The position numbers and the translations under genes were made by a program. A stretch of DNA of 13,177 bases from Leptospiraceae bacterium UBA2033 (GTDB taxonomy: Bacteria > Spirochaetota > Leptospiria > Leptospirales > Leptospiraceae). Under the pieces are notes generated by a model. It ran no database searches. It was not told where the DNA came from and saw only the letters and a list, made by a program, of their open reading frames with translations. The DNA is taken from the NCBI GenBank assembly GCA_002333425.1, contig DDBL01000141.1, positions 4,070-17,246 of the forward strand. Reading direction: 5' to 3'. Shown here piece after piece: positions 1 through 7,984 of this stretch (the stretch's first letter is position 1; the number at the start of each line of letters is the position of its first letter).

Positions 1-2045
1 CTCATCGGGCGGTTACGCAGTGTTATGTTATACGAAACACAAATGTCCCCACCAATTTCTTCTTTGTAAGAACGGAATTGAAATTTCTTTTTTTGGTAAG
101 TGATAAATTCAACGTGGACTCGTTCACTTTTATTATTATTTTTTCCAAGTGGTTTAATAAGTAAGGAAGTTAAAAAATAATCTCCGTCTTGGTGAGTTTT
201 TAAATTTTGAATTTCTTGTAGAGTAGTCATTAATTCAGACGTTCGATCATTGATCTTTGTTTCTAATTCGACTGCATGTCTCTGGAGTCTATCCTTTGCT
301 CCTCGAATAGATCTAACCATTCGATTAAATGATTGTCCTAAAAATCCAAGTTCATCCGAAACTGCCACGGGAATTCGAACAAAATAATCTCCTTTGTTTA
401 CTTTGGTTACACCTGTCATAAGCGAATTGAGTGGTTTTACCAATGCTCCATATAAAAATATTTTAAATCCAAATAACACTAAAACTACAACCGCGAGGAT
501 AACAAACGTATAACGCATAGAAGTTGTATGAATATATTTCCGAAAAGAAAGATACTGAAAACCTACTTCATACATTCGTTTGTATTTTAAATCAGAGTAA
601 AAATAAGATACAAAATGTTCTCCAGTTTTTAAATCAGTCCTATAAAATCTAGACCCAGAAGGACGCATAATCGAAATAAACCACAATATTTCTTTTTTTA
701 AGTCTTTTCCTTCTAAAATAGAACGTTCTAAATAGGAATTCATACTCAATTTAAAAGGAAGAAATAAAGTTTCCTTTTTTGATTCTAAATAAGTTAGCAA
801 AGTTTTTCTAAAATTTTCATCTGGAATACGTAAAATTTCTTTTCTTTTTAATGCTAACATTTTTTCCAAACTAGCCAAATGAGAAATTACCTTTGTGTCT
901 CTATTTTGACTTTTTGTATCTTTTAAAAACTCCAAAATAGAATTTTTGTATGACACCAAATAAATTGGCATATTCTCTAGAATAGAAATCAATTTTTCTT
1001 GTGATTCTTTTGTATTTTCAGAATTTTCTAATTTGAAAATAGAGTCATAATAAAAAGTATTAATCATCTCAACTTTCATTTCCGCCAAATCAAGATTAGT
1101 CTCTGAAAAATTAGTTTGCGATAAAAAATAATCCTTTTCCAAACTGTAATACTTAATGTAACGCAAATCATCCGGTGTAGCTATCTGGTGTAAAACTAAA
1201 CTTACGTCTTTGGTTTTTATTTCGTCAAAAGTAGTTTCTCTATCTCTTATCGAAAAATATCCAACCGCTTGTAAAACCATAAAAAAAGTAACGAGGCTAA
1301 TTCCGATTATCTTAGTCATAAAAGAAGATTTATCTCTTTTATTATTAATATAAATAATAATTAAAGAAAAAGTCCCAAGCATTACAAGAAGTGCAAAATA
1401 ACTAAAATAAGTTCCACGTTCAATTACACCTCTACGACTTAGGATATTTGCTACCACTGGCACAATTGTAATGACCATTGCGGACAACAAAAGAGCAGTC
1501 AAAACCCAAACATCTTTTCCATGAGCAAAATAGATTTTCCAAAGTGCTGTGAACATTACAAATAAAACTGCGATGAGAAGTATAATACCAATTAGCTCCT
1601 GAACTAAATCTGCATCAAAATCCCAGTAATGACCGGAAAAATTATAAATAATTGGGGATTGATAAGTGGTGTAGATAAAATAACCCCAAATTAAAAAAGT
1701 AGTTAACCACCCGACCGAAAGTGTAAAATTTGCAATTTTAGATTTTTTATTTTCAGGAAAATACAAAAAGAATAAAATAAGATGTACAGATGCGGGAAAG
1801 GAGATAATCGCACTTATCCAACGACTATAAACAGATATGGGATCATACCATGCAAAATTCACAAAATAATTAAGCGGCACAAGCCCAAACAGTAAGTAAA
1901 CCATTCCTAAATGAAAAGTTGCCTTTGTTTTATTTTGAATTCCAAGTAAAAAACCAGCAGTTAATAGAAAGAATAACGCGGGAATCAGCGAACCAACTGT
2001 CGCAAAATTAAAATAGATTTGGTTAATGAAGTTAAAAATTCCCAT
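1..2045 (-). CDS. Membrane-anchored HAMP / SpoIIE-type (PP2C) phosphatase, C-terminus cut by window edge
   Basis: About 681 residues are visible, read continuously without a stop from ATG 2045 to the left edge. An in-frame TGA lies two codons upstream of that ATG, so it is the first possible start; no clear Shine-Dalgarno is seen. The first ~250 residues hold about seven hydrophobic segments, resembling the 7TM sensor region found at the N-terminus of some signalling proteins. Another membrane segment follows at about 263-285, then a ~220-residue, probably periplasmic, sensor region, then a membrane helix at about 510-533. A HAMP linker (about 535-578, begins LVKPLNSLMTGVTKVNKGDY) leads to a short coiled stretch. 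At the edge is the motif EEIGGDICVSYNI, with D667 as the probable first metal ligand of a SpoIIE/PP2C phosphatase domain. Known for the family: dephosphorylation of anti-sigma antagonists or similar partners. It lies downstream of the histidine kinase on the same strand (111-bp gap) and may be co-transcribed. The phosphatase call rests on the start of the domain only. Confidence 0.72.
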   Translation of the reverse strand, partial: MGIFNFINQIYFNFATVGSLIPALFFLLTAGFLLGIQNKTKATFHLGMVYLLFGLVPLNYFVNFAWYDPISVYSRWISAIISFPASVHLILFFLYFPENKKSKIANFTLSVGWLTTFLIWGYFIYTTYQSPIIYNFSGHYWDFDADLVQELIGIILLIAVLFVMFTALWKIYFAHGKDVWVLTALLLSAMVITIVPVVANILSRRGVIERGTYFSYFALLVMLGTFSLIIIYINNKRDKSSFMTKIIGISLVTFFMVLQAVGYFSIRDRETTFDEIKTKDVSLVLHQIATPDDLRYIKYYSLEKDYFLSQTNFSETNLDLAEMKVEMINTFYYDSIFKLENSENTKESQEKLISILENMPIYLVSYKNSILEFLKDTKSQNRDTKVISHLASLEKMLALKRKEILRIPDENFRKTLLTYLESKKETLFLPFKLSMNSYLERSILEGKDLKKEILWFISIMRPSGSRFYRTDLKTGEHFVSYFYSDLKYKRMYEVGFQYLSFRKYIHTTSMRYTFVILAVVVLVLFGFKIFLYGALVKPLNSLMTGVTKVNKGDYFVRIPVAVSDELGFLGQSFNRMVRSIRGAKDRLQRHAVELETKINDRTSELMTTLQEIQNLKTHQDGDYFLTSLLIKPLGKNNNKSERVHVEFITYQKKKFQFRSYKEEIGGDICVSYNITLRNRPM

Positions 2046-2156
2046 AAATCAGGGGCTAAAGATAAAAGGAATCCTAGAAAACGCAAGTAATTAATTTATG
2101 AAATTAAGAATTTTTGAGCTTTTAATTTATTTTAGAAATACGGAATATTTTTTATG

Positions 2157-4070
2157 CTAAACTTCAATCACTACCTTAAAAAAAGCTCCGTCTCTTTGCA
2201 AAATTTGAAAACTAGAACCTTTTTTTTGGGTAAGCATTTTAATTAAATTAAGACCGAATCCTTTTGAGTTTGAAATCGAAAATCCTTCTGGAAGTCCACT
2301 ACCATCGTCGGAAACATTTAGTTCCACTTTATCACCTTCTAATTTTTTAACAGAAATAAGAATTGTACCTTCTCTACCATCAGGAAAAGCGTATTTGAAT
2401 GCGTTAGTGATTAATTCGTTGATAATAATTCCAACTGAAAATAGTGATTTAGAATTGATAATAAAGTTTTCAATTTGTTTTTCAATTTTGGTTCTATTTC
2501 TGCCAGGGAAAGAATAAAAAATCTGATCAATTAAATCATACAAATAATCCTGAATCGAAATATTTTTATAATCTGTAGACTTGTACAATTTATCATAGAT
2601 TAACATCATACTCAAAATTCGATTTTGAGCCTCTTCTAAAATTTTTACAGTTTTAGGATCATCCACATAATCCGCTTGTAAACTAAGCAAACTAGAAACA
2701 GAAGCCATATTATTTTTTATTCGATGATGAACTTCTTTTAGTAAAATTTCTTTTTCTATTAAAAGAGCTTTTACTTCTTCCTCTGCCCTAATTCTTTCCA
2801 TCTCACTTTTGCTATTCTGAACAGCAAGTCCGGTAATTCGAGAAAATTCAGATATAATACTGATCTCTGATTTTTTAGGAGAACGAACTTCCGTGTAATA
2901 CGCTGCAAACGTACCCAAAATTTTGCCGGTATCATCTTTAAAAGGCTCAGACCAACAAGCTTTTAAATTTGCTTTTGCGGCTAATTCTCTGTAGTCTCTC
3001 CAATAGGGATGATTCATCACATCTTCAACAATTACCTTTTCTCCTAAAAAAGCAGCAGTCCCACACGAACCAACCTCAGCTCCGGGACTTAGTCCATCCA
3101 TTGCTTTGTTAAAAAAATCAGGAAGACTGGGGGATGCGCCAACTCTTAATAAGCCGGACTTAGAATCCAATAATAAAATAGAAGCTTTCATTTCGGGGTA
3201 AATCAATTCTATCCCCCGAATAATTTCTTCTAGAACAAAAGACAGAGGTTTTTTTGCAATTAATTGATCCAACACATTATTTCTTGCATGTTCTAACATT
3301 TCAAATTGTTTTCGCTCTGTAATGTCTCTGGCAATCACTTGCACTGCAGGAAGTCCGTCAAAAGAAATCGGAATACCAGAAATTTCCACATCAATCATAG
3401 TTTTGTCCAATTTTAATATACGTTCTTCTCTACTTGGAACATTTTTATGATCGTAAAGACCTTCGATTCTATCCTTAACTGAATCTTTAAGAAAAGGATG
3501 TACAAAATCAAATATCTTTCTATCTTTAATTTCTAAGAATGACTTTGCACCTATCAATCTTACTCCTGCCGAATTCGCATAAAGAATATTACCCTCTCTG
3601 GAATGAACAAAAATAGATTCAGGAGAAGACTCAACTAACATTTGGTAACTTTCTTCACTAATTTTTATTTCTTGGTGTGATTGTTTGGTTTGCAAATCAA
3701 ATATTTTGATTGCCATTTCTACTAACGTTACCAAAAATGAATTTTCAGAATGTTGTATAATATACACATGATTTTGAATACTTTTAGTATTTTTCAAAAA
3801 CTCCGTGTCGATTTGTGTAACTAAAAATAGGACAGGAATCTCAATTATCTGTAAAGTTTCTTTGAAAAATTCGGCTGTTCTAGCAGTTAAGATGGTATCG
3901 TCTATAATTATGAGTAAGTCAAGGTTATCTTCTCTTAAATTTTTGATTGTGTCTTCGTGAGAAAAAGTAGTAACTACTTGAAAACCATTTTTCGTTAACA
4001 GATCAGAATACATGGATTTATTAGCTTTACTGTAATCGCTAATCAGTATTTTCTTACTACCCTGATTCAT
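2157..4070 (-). CDS. Sensor histidine kinase: receiver-like, PAS, GAF, HisKA_2, HATPase
   Basis: A soluble 637-residue kinase with no membrane segment. Residues 6-125 resemble a response-regulator receiver (KILISDYSKANKSM), with D12 and D57/D58 in the expected acidic positions. The invariant lysine near its end is replaced (YIIQHSE), so this receiver may be degenerate. A PAS domain covers about 140-254 and ends in the usual DITERK. A GAF domain covers about 265-425 and contains GSCGTAAF and ANLKACWSEPF. The dimerisation/phosphoacceptor part is the HisKA_2 type, with KEVHHRIKNN; H449, just before R450, is the likely phosphorylated histidine. The ATPase domain has an N box (N551, N556), DDGSGLP (588-594) and GFGLN (604-608). 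HisKA_2 kinases commonly phosphorylate separate single-domain regulators, but no partner regulator is in the window. The adjacent phosphatase gene downstream suggests a shared signalling module (inference). The start ATG at 4070 has no clear Shine-Dalgarno. Confidence 0.9.
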   Translation of the reverse strand: MNQGSKKILISDYSKANKSMYSDLLTKNGFQVVTTFSHEDTIKNLREDNLDLLIIIDDTILTARTAEFFKETLQIIEIPVLFLVTQIDTEFLKNTKSIQNHVYIIQHSENSFLVTLVEMAIKIFDLQTKQSHQEIKISEESYQMLVESSPESIFVHSREGNILYANSAGVRLIGAKSFLEIKDRKIFDFVHPFLKDSVKDRIEGLYDHKNVPSREERILKLDKTMIDVEISGIPISFDGLPAVQVIARDITERKQFEMLEHARNNVLDQLIAKKPLSFVLEEIIRGIELIYPEMKASILLLDSKSGLLRVGASPSLPDFFNKAMDGLSPGAEVGSCGTAAFLGEKVIVEDVMNHPYWRDYRELAAKANLKACWSEPFKDDTGKILGTFAAYYTEVRSPKKSEISIISEFSRITGLAVQNSKSEMERIRAEEEVKALLIEKEILLKEVHHRIKNNMASVSSLLSLQADYVDDPKTVKILEEAQNRILSMMLIYDKLYKSTDYKNISIQDYLYDLIDQIFYSFPGRNRTKIEKQIENFIINSKSLFSVGIIINELITNAFKYAFPDGREGTILISVKKLEGDKVELNVSDDGSGLPEGFSISNSKGFGLNLIKMLTQKKGSSFQILQRDGAFFKVVIEV

Positions 4071-4081
4071 ATATTACTAAT

Positions 4082-4087
4082 ACTATA
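4082..4087 (-). promoter_or_regulatory. Possible -10 element for the histidine kinase gene
   Basis: On the minus strand the hexamer TATAGT lies 11 bases before the ATG at 4070, in a very AT-rich stretch. No convincing -35 box is seen at 16-18 bp. If used, the transcript would begin only a few bases before the start codon. This is motif reading only. Confidence 0.3.
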
Positions 4088-4183
4088 ATCAGTAGGATTT
4101 CTTTTAAAGTAGAAAACTTTTTTTAACAAATTTTTTTCACTTTCTTTCTTATCTGTTGCATCATGTGCTTCATTCAAAATACC

Positions 4184-4213
4184 TTGACTCCTACTGAAAA
4201 TCGAAATTATATG
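4184..4213 (+). promoter_or_regulatory. Sigma70-like promoter for the kinase-MORN gene, apparently leaderless
   Basis: TTGACT (4184-4189, five of six matches to consensus) is followed after 18 bases by TATATG (4208-4213), or after 17 bases by TTATAT. The expected transcription start falls at about 4219-4220, exactly on the ATG of the following gene. No Shine-Dalgarno precedes that ATG. The mRNA would therefore be leaderless or nearly so. Confidence 0.5.
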
Positions 4214-4218
4214 CCTCT

Positions 4219-5898
4219 ATGAACTACTGCCCAAGTTGCAAAACCCAACTAACAAAAACTGCGAAATTTTGCTACTCATGCGGCTTGAAAATGCCAGAAA
4301 TAGACAAAAACTTAGATCAAGATCTTGAATTTTTAAAAAGAAATTTAGAACCCAAATTCACCAATATCGAAAAAATCGGTCAAGGTGGAATGGGTGCAAT
4401 TTTTTTAGGAATTCAAACTTCTCTCAATCGCAAAGTAGTAATCAAACTTCTAAGTGAGAATATGGCTTTAGATGAAAAAATTGCTGAAAATTTTTTAAAA
4501 GAAGCACAGATTGCGGCTAACGTAAAACATCCGAATATTGTAGAGATGGTAGATTATGGAAAGGCAGAAGGAAGACCTTTTTTCATTATGGAGTTTGGAG
4601 AAAAAGGCTCTTTTGAAAAAATCCTAGCCGATTTAAAAACAAATCAGAAAAAACTTCCAAGCCTAGAAGTCTGTCGTTTAATGATAAAAATTCTAAATGC
4701 GTTAGACTTCGCTCATTCCAAGGATCTTTTAGCACATAGAGACATTAAACCTCACAATATTATTTTGCGAGACTCTGGCGATGTTTTTATCACTGACTTC
4801 GGAATTGCCCTAAACAAAAAAGATAAGTTACAAACTAATCCTGTCGCAGGCACAATCGACTACATGAGTCCAGAGCAGATTCAAAATACAAAGGACATAG
4901 ATGCAAGAACAGACATTTATTCAATGGGAATAGTTTTCTTTGAAATGCTTACCTGTAGCCTACCATTTGAATCTGTGGATAAAGATAAAATCCTTCAAAT
5001 GCACTTATCTAACGAAATCCCAGACTTAACTACAAGATTCACAAAAGAGGAACTGAAGAAAATTCAAAAAGAGGGAATTTTATTAGAGGATTTACAGGCT
5101 ATTATCCGCAAGGCTTGTGAAAAAGATAAAACAAAAAGATTTTTTTCCTGCAAAGAAATGTCAGACGTTATTCAATCCATTGTAAAAAAAGTAGAAGAAA
5201 TCCAAAGTGTATCTTACAAAAAACATAGAAAGCTAATTACTATTTACTCCTTAATTGCTGGGACTTTAATCATATTTATAGGATTTTTTATAGCAAGATT
5301 TTTAGTTTTTAAAACCTGTACGGATTGTTGTGTTTCAGGGAATTGTAAATCTGGTGTCGGGAAGTATGTTTATGAAACAGGAAATATATTCGAAGGCGAA
5401 TTCCGAAATGGTAAAAAAAATGGAAAGGGCGAATACTTTATATACTCCACAAAATCTAAATACGAAGGAAATTTTTTAGATGGAGAATTTTTTGGTTTTG
5501 GAACTCTGATTAATTACTCCGACAATGATTTAACAAAATACATCGGTCGATACACAGGTGAATTTAAAAAAAATAAACCGGAAGGACAAGGTGCCTACTA
5601 CTTCCAAGACGGTTCCTATTTTGCAGGAGAATTTAAAGACGGACTACCGGACGGCAAACGAGGAATATTCTACACGAAAGATCACTCTCTCTACAAAGGA
5701 GACATTAAACTCAAAGATGGTGAAATGCTTCCTGAGGGTAAAGGATTAATCATATTTGACAGGGAAAAAGTTTATATAGGTGATTTTCACAATGGCAAAC
5801 TCCACGGAAAAGGTAGGCTCATTCAACCCGACGGAACAGTAATTAATGGAAACTGGGAGAATGGCGTAATCTCCATCAATAAAAAAAGTAACAAATAA
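4219..5898 (+). CDS. Zinc-ribbon Ser/Thr protein kinase with transmembrane helix and C-terminal MORN repeats
   Basis: A 559-residue protein. Residues 1-26 form a zinc ribbon (C4, C7, C18, C21). The eukaryotic-like kinase domain spans about 47-325. It has a glycine loop IGQGGMG (53-59), ATP-binding K76, helix-C E95, catalytic HRDIKPHN (D175), DFG (193-195) and GTIDYMSPE (211-219), so all catalytic residues are present and it should be active on Ser/Thr. A single hydrophobic helix at about 339-364 is followed by a cysteine-rich patch (C367, C370, C371, C376) and then about seven MORN repeats (roughly 379-550, pattern GxGxYxxxxGxxYxGxF). The expected topology is a cytoplasmic kinase and a periplasmic MORN tail, like PASTA or propeller-bearing bacterial receptor kinases but with MORN as the outer module (inference). 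It lies divergent from the histidine kinase and 21 bp upstream of the oxidoreductase gene, probably in the same transcript. Substrates are unknown. Confidence 0.9.
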   Translation: MNYCPSCKTQLTKTAKFCYSCGLKMPEIDKNLDQDLEFLKRNLEPKFTNIEKIGQGGMGAIFLGIQTSLNRKVVIKLLSENMALDEKIAENFLKEAQIAANVKHPNIVEMVDYGKAEGRPFFIMEFGEKGSFEKILADLKTNQKKLPSLEVCRLMIKILNALDFAHSKDLLAHRDIKPHNIILRDSGDVFITDFGIALNKKDKLQTNPVAGTIDYMSPEQIQNTKDIDARTDIYSMGIVFFEMLTCSLPFESVDKDKILQMHLSNEIPDLTTRFTKEELKKIQKEGILLEDLQAIIRKACEKDKTKRFFSCKEMSDVIQSIVKKVEEIQSVSYKKHRKLITIYSLIAGTLIIFIGFFIARFLVFKTCTDCCVSGNCKSGVGKYVYETGNIFEGEFRNGKKNGKGEYFIYSTKSKYEGNFLDGEFFGFGTLINYSDNDLTKYIGRYTGEFKKNKPEGQGAYYFQDGSYFAGEFKDGLPDGKRGIFYTKDHSLYKGDIKLKDGEMLPEGKGLIIFDREKVYIGDFHNGKLHGKGRLIQPDGTVINGNWENGVISINKKSNK

Positions 5899-5909
5899 TA
5901 AATAGGCAT

Positions 5910-5915
5910 TGGAAA
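5910..5915 (+). promoter_or_regulatory. Ribosome binding site of the oxidoreductase gene
   Basis: GGAAAG sits a few bases before ATG 5920 and supports that start. It is one of the few purine-rich Shine-Dalgarno-like sites in the left part of the window. Confidence 0.5.
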
Positions 5916-5919
5916 GATA

Positions 5920-7128
5920 ATGGAAACAAATAAAAAATATGACATAGTAGTGTTTGGGGCAACTGGATTCACTGGAGATTTAACAGCAAAGTATTTAGCT
6001 AAACAAATGAAAGAGGAACCATTTAGTTTGGGAATTGCTGGTAGAGATATAACAAAATTAGACGCTTTAAAAAATACCCTGATAGCGATTAATCCAAATT
6101 GTAGTGAAGTAGGAATTATTAATGCAGATGTAAACGATTATATAAGCCTTTTAAAAATGACCGAGCAAACAAAACTTGTGATTACAACCGTAGGTCCTTA
6201 TTTAAAATATGGAGATTCAGTCGTTAAAGCCTGTGTAGAGGGTAACGCTCATTATCTGGACTTAACCGGCGAAGGTGGATTCGTAAACCATGTGATGAAT
6301 ACCTATGACAAAAAAGCCAAGGAAAACAAAGTGAAAATTCTAAATTGTTGCGGCTTCGACTCCATACCCGCAGACCTAGGAACCTACTTCACTATAAAAC
6401 AACTTCCATCCAATGAACCAATCGAAGTAGAATGTTTTGTAAGTTTTGCATCAAACAATCCTTCCCCAATTGGGCAATTTCACTCTGTCTCAGGTGGAAC
6501 TTGGCATTCCGCAATTGGATTTATGAATCTTTCTGAATTGGAAAGACAAAAAAAATCCTACACGCAAATTGCAGCCTCTGCGACTAATCGTCGTTTGGTG
6601 CATCCAATTCCAACTCAATTTAGGCTAAGAGAAGAAACTAAAACCTACGGTGCTCCACTTCCCTTCGTTGACATTGAAGTAGTTCTTCGTTCTGCGGCTG
6701 ACTTGGATGTATATGGACCAAATTTCTCTTATGGACATTATGCCGGTATTACATCTACTCCAGCCCTTCTCGGCGGAGTTTTGGGAATGGGTATCGTATT
6801 CTCTCTTGCTCAATTTGCGCCTACTCGTAATTTGCTGCTAAGTCTTCGTAAACCTGGAGAAGGACCGGACAAAGAACAAAGAGAAAGTAATTCTTTTACT
6901 CTCAGTTTCATTGGAAAATCAAAATCCAAAACTGTAAAAACAGAGGTGACAGGCGGTGATCCAGGCTACGGCGACACTTCCAAAATGTTAGGTGAATCTG
7001 CCCTTTGTTTAATCCATGATACAAAAGATCTTCCTGAAAAATATGGAGTTATTACACCAACCATTGCAATGGGTGATAAATTAATCCCTAGATTAGAAAA
7101 AGCTGGAATTCGATTTCGAATCGTTTAA
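5920..7128 (+). CDS. Saccharopine dehydrogenase-like / trans-acting enoyl reductase family oxidoreductase
   Basis: A 402-residue protein, close to the ~420 residues usual for this family. It opens with a Rossmann dinucleotide-binding motif, GATGFTG (G13, G16, G19), after strand YDIVVF. Further family signs are TTVGPYLKYGD, the CGFDSIPADLG stretch, a central hydrophobic segment (TPALLGGVLGMGIVFSLAQF), and near the C-terminus KPGEGP followed by TGGDPGYGDTSKMLGESALC. The family includes mycobacterial trans-acting enoyl reductases of lipid synthesis and eukaryotic SCCPDH, a lipid-associated protein. True lysine-pathway saccharopine dehydrogenases differ in the second half, so a role on lipid or acyl substrates is more likely than lysine metabolism (inference). 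It starts 21 bp after the kinase gene and is probably in an operon with it. The exact reaction cannot be stated from sequence alone. Confidence 0.85.
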   Translation: METNKKYDIVVFGATGFTGDLTAKYLAKQMKEEPFSLGIAGRDITKLDALKNTLIAINPNCSEVGIINADVNDYISLLKMTEQTKLVITTVGPYLKYGDSVVKACVEGNAHYLDLTGEGGFVNHVMNTYDKKAKENKVKILNCCGFDSIPADLGTYFTIKQLPSNEPIEVECFVSFASNNPSPIGQFHSVSGGTWHSAIGFMNLSELERQKKSYTQIAASATNRRLVHPIPTQFRLREETKTYGAPLPFVDIEVVLRSAADLDVYGPNFSYGHYAGITSTPALLGGVLGMGIVFSLAQFAPTRNLLLSLRKPGEGPDKEQRESNSFTLSFIGKSKSKTVKTEVTGGDPGYGDTSKMLGESALCLIHDTKDLPEKYGVITPTIAMGDKLIPRLEKAGIRFRIV

Positions 7129-7166
7129 TTGTTTACATATATTGGTAGAAAAATTTTCTAGATGCC

Positions 7167-7775
7167 ATGCACATTTCCTTAAATTCATTTACGAATTTTT
7201 TACATGCCCTAGCACTTGCCTCTTACACTTGGTTGGTGTATTTAGGACTAAGCCAAGGTAAACCCAATTATGATTTTTACATCTTTGGGTGTTTTGCCTC
7301 TTTATTTGTAATAAAAATTTTTGGGATAATCGTACATATACCTCACATCGAGAACAACCGCGAGAAACACAATTTTTTTTGGATTATTATTTCCATTTTA
7401 GTTATCTTTCTGAACTACACAACTCTGAGATCCATTAATACTCATTTGATTTTAGTTGTGATGGGAACTGGGATTGTAGTTGTACTTGCTAGTCTTTATA
7501 TTAAATCTCTTTTTAATTCTGGCGGAAAATTTTACTTAATCGCTGCTGCATTTACAATTGTTCATAGTTTGTGTGCGATAGTCACCAGAGGTCAATTAAG
7601 TCTAGCATGGTTTTATCTTTTAATGTCAAATTTACTTTGGATTGTTTTTTCTAAAGTTCCCTACTTATTAAAAAATAAATACCACAATGACATCTATCAT
7701 TTTATGTTAATCGCAAGTACTTATTATTTATATAGCACAATCGAATCAGGACTTTGGAAAAATCCTATTTTTTAA
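7167..7775 (+). CDS. Seven-segment integral membrane protein of unknown function
   Basis: A 202-residue, strongly hydrophobic protein with about seven predicted membrane segments (roughly residues 12-30, 37-58, 69-87, 92-112, 120-140, 144-165 and 176-194) joined by short loops. There is no signal peptide and no enzyme motif that I recognise with confidence. The last segment begins with HNDIYHFML (173-181), placing D175 and H178 at a membrane face. This recalls the polar residues of small 7TM families such as DUF6962 or the ceramidase-like (CREST) superfamily, but the resemblance is weak and is offered only as a lead. It begins 38 bp after the oxidoreductase stop with no terminator visible between them, so the kinase, oxidoreductase and membrane protein may form one transcript. 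ATG 7167 is the first start in frame with the whole ORF; no strong ribosome site is seen. Confidence 0.75.
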   Translation: MHISLNSFTNFLHALALASYTWLVYLGLSQGKPNYDFYIFGCFASLFVIKIFGIIVHIPHIENNREKHNFFWIIISILVIFLNYTTLRSINTHLILVVMGTGIVVVLASLYIKSLFNSGGKFYLIAAAFTIVHSLCAIVTRGQLSLAWFYLLMSNLLWIVFSKVPYLLKNKYHNDIYHFMLIASTYYLYSTIESGLWKNPIF

Positions 7776-7816
7776 AAACAGATTGACTTTTCCTTTTCGT
7801 TTTACAAATTTCCTTT

Positions 7817-7984
7817 ATGAATATGACCCTTGATCTAATCCTGATTGAAATAGCAAAAATGGACTACGTAGACCAACAAAGCCTCTCTACTTTCTTAATT
7901 GATCTAGTGCACACACAAGAGAAAATGAAAAACGAAATGAATATTCTAGAGAAAAAAGAAGAAGCTAGTAAAAATACAAACTAA
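7817..7984 (+). CDS. Small hypothetical protein, 55 residues
   Basis: The ORF begins MNMTLDLILIEIAKMDY and ends in a charged Lys/Glu-rich tail (EKKEEASKNTN). The protein is predicted to be almost wholly helical, with an amphipathic first half and a coiled-coil-like second half. It is not recognised as a known family. TTGACT (7783-7788) followed 17 bases later by a weak AAATTT (7806-7811) could be its promoter, again placing transcription start near the ATG at 7817. Its TAA (7982-7984) overlaps the TAG (7981-7983) of the convergent gene, so the ORF fills the space between neighbours exactly, which supports a real gene. Nothing else supports expression. Confidence 0.45.
   Translation: MNMTLDLILIEIAKMDYVDQQSLSTFLIDLVHTQEKMKNEMNILEKKEEASKNTN

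Noticed and set aside
2046..2156. Terminator between the histidine kinase and phosphatase genes
   Set aside because: The gap is AT-rich but contains no GC-supported hairpin followed by a T run on the minus strand.
5558..5749. 63-codon plus-strand frame inside the kinase-MORN gene
   Set aside because: Out-of-frame reading through MORN repeats, Lys/Thr-rich, no ribosome site.
6625..6813. 62-codon minus-strand frame inside the oxidoreductase gene
   Set aside because: Covers well-conserved coding sequence of the real gene; no supporting signals.
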